Shown here in pieces: positions 5,960-10,380 of a stretch of DNA of 10,380 nucleotides. The position numbers and the translations under genes were made by a program. This DNA comes from an uncultured Lachnospiraceae bacterium (GTDB taxonomy: Bacteria > Bacillota > Clostridia > Lachnospirales > Lachnospiraceae). Each line of letters opens with the position of its first letter. Position 1 is the first letter of the stretch. The notes under the pieces were generated by a model that ran no database searches, had not been told where the DNA came from, and saw only the letters and a program-made list of their open reading frames with translations. Where the stretch lies: the NCBI GenBank assembly GCA_948468325.1, contig CAOKHR010000065.1:1-10380 (forward strand), given 5' to 3'.

Positions 5960-6618
5960 TTATCAATGGCAGTCCGCGTATACAAAAATACAGCAACACA
6001 GAGAAAATTATCGCTTCCTTTACAGATGGACTGTCTGAAAAAGGAGCTTCTTTTGAAACACATGCCATTTCCAACCGTAAATCGTGGGAAACGATTCAAA
6101 AAGCTTACATAGAAAACGAAGAAATCCTGATTGCGCTTCCGTTATATGTAGAATGTGTACCCGGACTTCTTTTGGAATTTCTGGAAACCCTGCCGAAAAA
6201 AGATGAGCATACAAGAATTTCATTTCTTTTGCAAAGTGGTTTCGCGGAGGGGTGCCAGCTCCGCTGCGGCGAGGAATTTCTGGCGAAGCTGCCGGGGTAT
6301 CTGGGTGTTCGCTATGGCGGCTGTTTGGTCAAAGGAAATAATTTCGGAATTCGGATTTTGGATGAAGAGAAACAGAGACAGGTCACAAAACCCTATCAGG
6401 CAATGGGCAGACTGTTTGCAGATGGAGACGGATTCTTCCGTGTGGAAGCAAAGAAATTTACCGGCCCGGAAACTTTTCCTCTGCCGCTGCGTCTGATGAT
6501 GCAGTTTATATTCAAAACCTTTGCGAAAAAGATGTTTCAGAAAGCTGCTGCATCGTGGGGATGTACTGTGCCGCTTGATGAAAAAATATGGGAAACAAAT
6601 TCGAGCTGCAGAGAATGA
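5947..6618 (+). CDS. Flavodoxin-fold oxidoreductase (223 residues)
   Basis: The N terminus MHVVIINGSPRIQKYSNTEKI is the classic FMN phosphate-binding loop of the NADPH-dependent FMN reductase / flavodoxin family. Residues around 57-79 (ENEEILIALPLYVECVPGLL) form the second flavin-contacting strand and loop, normally xPxYxxxxPxxLK. The C-terminal half (about 140-223) is basic and ends in helices including LRLMMQFIFKTFAKKMFQKA, which could lie on a membrane surface. It lacks the cysteine cluster of its partner. The start at 5947 has AAAGGAGG inside the end of the preceding gene. The 13-bp overlap implies translational coupling and a shared job. No terminator with a T tract follows; a long inverted repeat at 6660-6702 may serve. 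Confidence 0.82.
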   Translation: MHVVIINGSPRIQKYSNTEKIIASFTDGLSEKGASFETHAISNRKSWETIQKAYIENEEILIALPLYVECVPGLLLEFLETLPKKDEHTRISFLLQSGFAEGCQLRCGEEFLAKLPGYLGVRYGGCLVKGNNFGIRILDEEKQRQVTKPYQAMGRLFADGDGFFRVEAKKFTGPETFPLPLRLMMQFIFKTFAKKMFQKAAASWGCTVPLDEKIWETNSSCRE

Positions 6619-6659
6619 AAACCTTATACTCGTTGTTCCCCTGCCTTGCAACATTTATA

Positions 6660-6702
6660 GACCGATAGCCGCTTAAGCCTATACCATCAGCGGCTATCGG
6701 TC
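6660..6702. terminator. Perfect 14-bp inverted repeat between convergent genes
   Basis: GACCGATAGCCGCT (6660-6673) pairs perfectly with AGCGGCTATCGGTC (6689-6702) over a 15-nt loop. It lies about 40 bp after each of the convergent stop codons (6618 plus strand, 6742 minus strand). Neither side has a T tract, so it is not a standard intrinsic terminator. It may still block read-through or protect 3' ends in both directions. Confidence 0.5.
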
Positions 6703-6741
6703 AATGAAAAACGCCAGATTTACTTGCCGAACTAATTTGTC

Positions 6742-7275
6742 TTATTGTATCCTTATTGAAAAGCCATTATATATTCCAACTGATATATCTTCTCCAAAAG
6801 AATACTCATCCATTGTCTCTTTTTCAAATCTATATACCATAACCATCTCTTTTGCAGGGTCAACAATCCAATATTCCCTAACACCTGCCATTCGATATTT
6901 AAATAATTTCGTAAAATAATCCATAGGCTTGCTGCCCGGAGATACAATTTCAATCACCCAATCCGGTGCACCGTGACATCCTTTATCATCCATCTTGGAT
7001 AAATCACATATCACAGAAATATCAGGTTCAATATAATTAATGTCATCATTATTCAAAAATACCGCAAATGGAGCAGCGTATATCTCACATTTTCCGCCTT
7101 TGCTGTCAATATAATTCGCTATTGTCTGATAAAGCTTCCCACTGATTCTTTGATGTGTCCTGCTCGGTGGCGCCATATAATAAATTTTCCCATCAATCAA
7201 TTCCGCCCGTTCTCCATCCGGTAATGCATAAATATCATCTATCGTGTATATTTTTTCTTTTCTCAGTGCATCCAT
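6742..7275 (-). CDS. Uma2 family (DUF820) PD-(D/E)XK nuclease-like protein, 177 residues
   Basis: Uma2 proteins have a restriction-endonuclease-like fold; their cellular role is mostly unknown and many copies occur in cyanobacteria and Firmicutes. The signatures are YTIDDIYALPDGERAELIDG (10-29), HQRISGKLYQTIANYI (41-56), EPDISVI (83-89) with Asp85, PDWVIEIVSPGS (104-115) with Glu109, then KLFKYRMAGVREYWIVDP (123-140). Together these give the D...E-x-V active-site layout. Both acidic residues are present. The frame is open to 7317, but that ATG lies between the promoter boxes and cannot be transcribed from them. The ATG at 7275 has GGAGG 7 bases upstream and about 18 bases of leader. It stands alone, convergent with the flavodoxin pair. 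Confidence 0.9.
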   Translation of the reverse strand: MDALRKEKIYTIDDIYALPDGERAELIDGKIYYMAPPSRTHQRISGKLYQTIANYIDSKGGKCEIYAAPFAVFLNNDDINYIEPDISVICDLSKMDDKGCHGAPDWVIEIVSPGSKPMDYFTKLFKYRMAGVREYWIVDPAKEMVMVYRFEKETMDEYSFGEDISVGIYNGFSIRIQ

Positions 7276-7299
7276 CCTTACGCCTCCGTTCCTGATTCT

Positions 7300-7328
7300 A
7301 TTATAGGCAATATTCACAGGAATTTCAA
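7300..7328 (-). promoter_or_regulatory. sigma-A promoter of the Uma2 gene
   Basis: On the minus strand, TTGAAA and a perfect TATAAT are spaced by exactly 17 bp. The predicted transcript starts near 7293, so translation must begin at 7275 rather than at the upstream ATG. Confidence 0.85.
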
Positions 7329-7357
7329 TCCGTTCTTCCTGCCTGATTTATTCTGTG

Positions 7358-7501
7358 GTAACTATTCAGCCTTCGGCTTCATAGTTACGGAATCCGCCCC
7401 ATTTGGAGTTTGCCTGCGGCAAAGAGGCGGATTCCCTCTTGGCAGAATATACGCGTTCTTACGGACTTTGCAGTAAATGCAAAGTCCTGGTAAATAGTTA
7501 C
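7358..7501. repeat. 144-bp structured intergenic element, copy B of the dispersed repeat
   Basis: The element is bounded by GTAACTATT (7358-7366) and AATAGTTAC (7493-7501), perfect inverted ends. Inside are, in order: a hairpin GTAACTAT/ATAGTTAC (7358-7388) with inner AGCC/GGCT; a 10-bp perfect stem GGAATCCGCC/GGCGGATTCC (7389-7398, 7426-7435) holding a smaller stem TTTGCC/GGCAAA (7409-7423); and a 10-bp perfect stem GGACTTTGCA/TGCAAAGTCC (7463-7487). The first 33 bases match 1402-1434 with one mismatch. No open frame of interest is inside. It sits between two divergent genes. It may be a non-autonomous mobile or intergenic repeat, or a structured leader. Confidence 0.8.
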
Positions 7502-7507
7502 ATTCTG

Positions 7508-7516
7508 TGTTACAAT
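7508..7516 (+). promoter_or_regulatory. Possible extended -10 promoter of the 342-residue gene
   Basis: TGTTACAAT fits an extended -10 box (TG-n-TACAAT) about 60 bp before the start at 7576. No good -35 box is present. That region is the right end of the structured element. Weak call. Confidence 0.4.
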
Positions 7517-7575
7517 ATGAAAGAAACATGAAACGATAGACAGATTCAATTTTACTTTGATATGGAGGAACAGGC

Positions 7576-8604
7576 ATGGATGTATATTACAACGGAAATG
7601 GAAATACCTGGGGAAAAGGCAGAAAATCAGAAAAACTGACTGCTTTTCCTGCCCAAAAAACCTTTTTATGGGAAAATCTGGATGTCTTTATTCCGGCGGT
7701 TTATACCGGAAAATCAGGCGCCATACTGGATGTCTGCATAAAAATTTCCGTAGAAGATATGGCTGCTTTTCTGAAAAAATGGAACAGAGAAAAGCGCCTA
7801 TCACTGCACGCCAATGAGGATTTCGAACAAATGGAAAAAGAAAATCCCTGCTGCATTGATTTCGAAGCAGACATGCGTTTAAACGATGAACCGTTAAAAC
7901 AGCGCATGAGAGCCAGTCTGGTCTGGTATCCTGAAGAAGTTTATTTTCTGGAAGAAAGTGATGAATTTACTCCGGCAGCCCGGTCTGCAGATATGCAGGA
8001 TGCAGATGCCGAAAAACTGATGACGGCCTATCATTGTGACCGTAATTTCTGCTGGTATTTCGGACGGCTGGTTTACAACTGGAACAATGAGCCTGTTCTA
8101 TTTCCCCAAAAAGTTTCCCTTGTGTTAAAGGCTATGCCGGAACCTGTCACTGCAGCGCATTTTACGACAAACCTTTCCTGCTCTGACGAAAAAGTTAAAA
8201 TCATACATCCGGCAACCGGACAGGAATACGTTCTTACCCTGCATGAATGTGAAGAAACGGAAATTCCCTTTTCCGGCTTTGGAGGAGCAAAAGGCATGTG
8301 CTATCCCAAACTCTGCCAGAAGCTCTCTTACAGTATTTCACCAAAACCGGAACAAAATTCGCCTGACATTTTAGACTGCACGAACTCAGACCAGCCAAGA
8401 AGAGAAACTGCTTCCGGCAGTATGATTACCCAAAGCTGCGGCCCCACTGCCATTTTTGCAGCAGGAAAAGGAAGCCTTCCTGACCTATCTGTGGCATTTT
8501 CTTCTCTTCATTTTGAGCCTGTACAAAGCGTACGCTGGCGCGCCGTATTTCAGATGAAGCCCAGAGAAGATGCGGTGCTGTCCTTTCCATGCCTCAGTTT
8601 ATAA
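7576..8604 (+). CDS. Uncharacterised protein, 342 residues
   Basis: I do not recognise a family. The start at 7576 has GGAGG about 7 bases upstream, and the frame is open to TAA at 8602-8604. No signal peptide or membrane segment is visible, so it is probably cytosolic. It is rich in aromatic residues (FLWENLDVFIPAVYTG, CWYFGRLVYNWNN) and has 12 or so scattered cysteines. The alternation of strand-like stretches (KVSLVLKAMPEPVTAAHFTT, QEYVLTLHECEETEI) suggests a mainly beta fold. Residues about 275-305 look like a low-complexity linker. It is convergent with the hemC-cobA-hemD gene, three bases away, so it is not in that operon. The codon use and composition do not stand out. Function is unknown. 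Confidence 0.8.
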   Translation: MDVYYNGNGNTWGKGRKSEKLTAFPAQKTFLWENLDVFIPAVYTGKSGAILDVCIKISVEDMAAFLKKWNREKRLSLHANEDFEQMEKENPCCIDFEADMRLNDEPLKQRMRASLVWYPEEVYFLEESDEFTPAARSADMQDADAEKLMTAYHCDRNFCWYFGRLVYNWNNEPVLFPQKVSLVLKAMPEPVTAAHFTTNLSCSDEKVKIIHPATGQEYVLTLHECEETEIPFSGFGGAKGMCYPKLCQKLSYSISPKPEQNSPDILDCTNSDQPRRETASGSMITQSCGPTAIFAAGKGSLPDLSVAFSSLHFEPVQSVRWRAVFQMKPREDAVLSFPCLSL

Positions 8605-8625
8605 AAATTATGTTTTTAAACATAA
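8603..8625 (-). terminator. AT-rich hairpin with T5 at the end of the tetrapyrrole gene
   Basis: On the minus strand TTATGTTT and AAACATAA (8618-8625, 8608-8615) form a short perfect stem that includes the last codons and the stop codon, followed by T5. The stem has only A-T and two G-C pairs, so its strength is doubtful. It covers the three-base gap to the convergent gene. Confidence 0.42.
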
Positions 8626-10380
8626 CTCTGCCAGTTTTTCACAGGTAGATTCTTCTGCTTCCAGAACGGCTTCGATTCCATGCGCTTTCAGGCATTCCGT
8701 TGTTTTTGGCCCGATACTGTATATCTGTGTATGCTCTGTTTCTTCTGTGCCGCACACATTTAGCAGTCGTTCTGCCGAAGAAGCGCAGGTAAAAAAAATC
8801 CCGTCATATTCCCGAAAAGACGGGATTCTTTTGACATCCGGCTCTGCGGCAGCATTTTCATACACTGCAATTTCCTCAAAACTGCAAATTTTTTTCATTT
8901 CTTCGCAAAGGCGGTTTGTTACGCCGGCCGCTTTCAGATACCAGACCTTGTCCTCTTTGGAAACACGTTCTTTTAGCTCTTTCAAAAGCGCGTCGCTGTG
9001 ATATTTGGGCGGCTTCAAATCTGCATAAATCCCATATCTTTGCAAGGCTTCTGCCGTTTTGCCTCCGATGGCTGCTATTTTACAGCCGGACAAACTGCGG
9101 ACATCCAGACGGCTCTCTTTTAAGTTCCTAAAAAATGAATCCACGCCATGTCTGCTGGTAAAAACAAGCCAGTCTGCTTCTGACAGCCGTTCTTTTTCGA
9201 ATATTAATTTCCTGTCTCTGATTTCACCTACCTGAATTTCATCTGCGGCTGCTCCCTGTTTACGCAGAAGCTTCGAAAGCTCTGTTGGTTTTTCACCGAT
9301 TTTGGGAACCAGATACCGTTTCCCAAACAGGGGAAGCTCCTCAAAAAAATTCAGCCGTTCGCGCAGCTTTATTACATCTCCTGCCACAATCACTGCCGGA
9401 GATGACAGTTCTGCTGCTTTTACCTCTTCTGCAATATGGGCCAAATCCGAGACACATACTTTCTGATTGGGCGTCGTTGCATGGGAAATGACTGCCGTTT
9501 TTGTCTCCTCCCGCATCCCCGCCTGCATAAGCTTCTTGGCAATTTCTCTTACCCTGTCCAGTCCCATAAGAAACACACAAGTTTCTTTACTTCGCGCCAT
9601 TGCCTGAAAATCAATCTCTGCAAGCCCGTCATTTTTATCATGCGCCGTTACGACATGAAATCCTGACGATATGCCGCGGTGCGTAATCGGAATGCCCGCA
9701 TATGCCAGTCCCGCCATACAAGAGCTGATTCCCGGAACGACTTCAAACGGCACGCCGTTTTGGCGAAGATACAGCCCTTCCTCGCCGCCGCGTCCGAAAA
9801 CATAAGCATCTCCGCCTTTCAAACGGACTACTTTTTCATATTCCATGCTTTTTTGCACCAGAAGGCGATGGATGTCTTCCTGCTTCATCGTGTGATTATG
9901 GCTCTCTTTTCCCACATAAATCATTTCACAGCCGTTGGGGGCTTCTTTTAAAAGCTCGAAAGGCACCAGCCTGTCATAAAGGATGCAGTCAGCTTCCCGT
10001 ATCGTTTCAAGCCCCTTTACCGTAATCAGTTCCGGATTCCCCGGACCTGCACCGACCAGAAAAACTGTTCCTGCAAACTGCTGACGGATGGAAACGGCTG
10101 CCTTACGTGCCATCTCTTTTGGATTCTTCCCGCAAACTTCCGCATATGCGGTTTTTGTCCCGGCCTCATTTCCAAACATCACCGTAAGCTCTAAATAATC
10201 CTCTTTTTTCGTCTGGCATACAGCGCCTGCCGGAATATGGCAGCCTCCGCCGATTTCCTGTAAAAAACCGCGCTCTGCTTCCGCCTCTCTGACAGTATCT
10301 GCATCGCAAAGCGCATCCAGCATCTCTAATAGCTTTTCATTCCCTTTTTGAATCTCCAGTGCCAAAATTCCCTGTGCCGG
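8608..10380 (-). CDS. HemC-CobA-HemD trifunctional tetrapyrrole fusion (5' end cut by window edge)
   Basis: The 590 visible residues form three parts. Residues 1-102 are the C-terminal part of hydroxymethylbilane synthase: PAQGILALEI, then AERGFLQEIGGGC with Cys47, the residue that carries the dipyrromethane cofactor. Residues about 104-345 are uroporphyrinogen-III C-methyltransferase: VGAGPGNPELITVKG, VRLKGGDAYVFGRGGEE and VPGISSCMAGLAYAGIPITH form the SAM and substrate sites. Residues about 353-590 are uroporphyrinogen-III synthase, with FTSRHGVDSFF and IGPKTTECLKAHG. Together they take porphobilinogen to precorrin-2 for cobalamin or siroheme. The frame is open to the window edge; a TTG at 10365 could be misread as a start but lies within the HemC motif. 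CobA-HemD fusions are known in clostridia. The rest of HemC, about 200 residues, should lie upstream. Confidence 0.93.
   Translation of the reverse strand, partial: PAQGILALEIQKGNEKLLEMLDALCDADTVREAEAERGFLQEIGGGCHIPAGAVCQTKKEDYLELTVMFGNEAGTKTAYAEVCGKNPKEMARKAAVSIRQQFAGTVFLVGAGPGNPELITVKGLETIREADCILYDRLVPFELLKEAPNGCEMIYVGKESHNHTMKQEDIHRLLVQKSMEYEKVVRLKGGDAYVFGRGGEEGLYLRQNGVPFEVVPGISSCMAGLAYAGIPITHRGISSGFHVVTAHDKNDGLAEIDFQAMARSKETCVFLMGLDRVREIAKKLMQAGMREETKTAVISHATTPNQKVCVSDLAHIAEEVKAAELSSPAVIVAGDVIKLRERLNFFEELPLFGKRYLVPKIGEKPTELSKLLRKQGAAADEIQVGEIRDRKLIFEKERLSEADWLVFTSRHGVDSFFRNLKESRLDVRSLSGCKIAAIGGKTAEALQRYGIYADLKPPKYHSDALLKELKERVSKEDKVWYLKAAGVTNRLCEEMKKICSFEEIAVYENAAAEPDVKRIPSFREYDGIFFTCASSAERLLNVCGTEETEHTQIYSIGPKTTECLKAHGIEAVLEAEESTCEKLAELCLKT

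Noticed and set aside
6220..6654. 144-codon minus-strand frame opposite the second flavodoxin gene
   Set aside because: It lies inside a well-supported gene, with no start signal and a composition typical of a shadow frame.
7362..7577. 71-codon minus-strand frame across the structured element
   Set aside because: The frame runs through hairpin arms, has no ribosome site, and is better explained as non-coding repeat.
8570..9001. 143-codon plus-strand frame opposite HemD
   Set aside because: It is antisense to conserved HemD motifs and has no ribosome site.

Overview
This window looks like the chromosome of a low-to-moderate GC, Gram-positive anaerobe of the class Clostridia. Lachnospiraceae is my best guess. 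The evidence is a perfect CIRCE operator before groES-groEL, strong AGGAGG ribosome binding sites, sigma-A type promoters, a HAD/DegV/PurA housekeeping neighbourhood and an anaerobe-type tetrapyrrole fusion gene. The family assignment is inference; no rRNA or other taxonomic marker is present.

Layout. Positions 1-4784 are read from the minus strand: a small membrane protein (4527-4784), a Cof-type HAD phosphatase (3679-4464), the heat-shock pair groES-groEL (1498-3432), a DegV/FakB-type lipid-binding protein (431-1309) and the first 131 codons of purA (1-394, cut by the window edge). The groESL unit has a clear promoter, the CIRCE site and a strong terminator. Phased A-tracts upstream of its promoter suggest curved DNA.

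Positions 4870-5210 hold the remains of a type II toxin-antitoxin locus on the minus strand. It has a good promoter, an antitoxin reading frame broken at a run of eight A, and only the C-terminal third of a RelE/ParE-like toxin. Neither gene is open as a full-length frame.

Positions 5375-6618 (plus strand) hold a promoter and two overlapping flavodoxin-fold oxidoreductase genes. They converge on a Uma2-family (DUF820) nuclease-like gene (6742-7275, minus). Between the divergent Uma2 gene and an unrecognised 342-residue protein (7576-8604, plus) lies a 144-bp structured element. Its first 33 bases recur at 1402-1434 with one mismatch, so it is a dispersed intergenic repeat.

Positions 8608-10380 (minus, cut by the window edge) encode one polypeptide that joins the C-terminal part of hydroxymethylbilane synthase (HemC), uroporphyrinogen-III methyltransferase (CobA/SUMT) and uroporphyrinogen-III synthase (HemD). 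It would carry out consecutive steps from porphobilinogen to precorrin-2, feeding cobalamin or siroheme synthesis.

Most of the window is ordinary core chromosome. The items most worth a second look are the trifunctional tetrapyrrole fusion, the decayed toxin-antitoxin locus, the paired structured repeats, and the terminator placed directly ahead of the HAD gene's ribosome binding site. I see no clear sign of a complete novel defence or mobile system.
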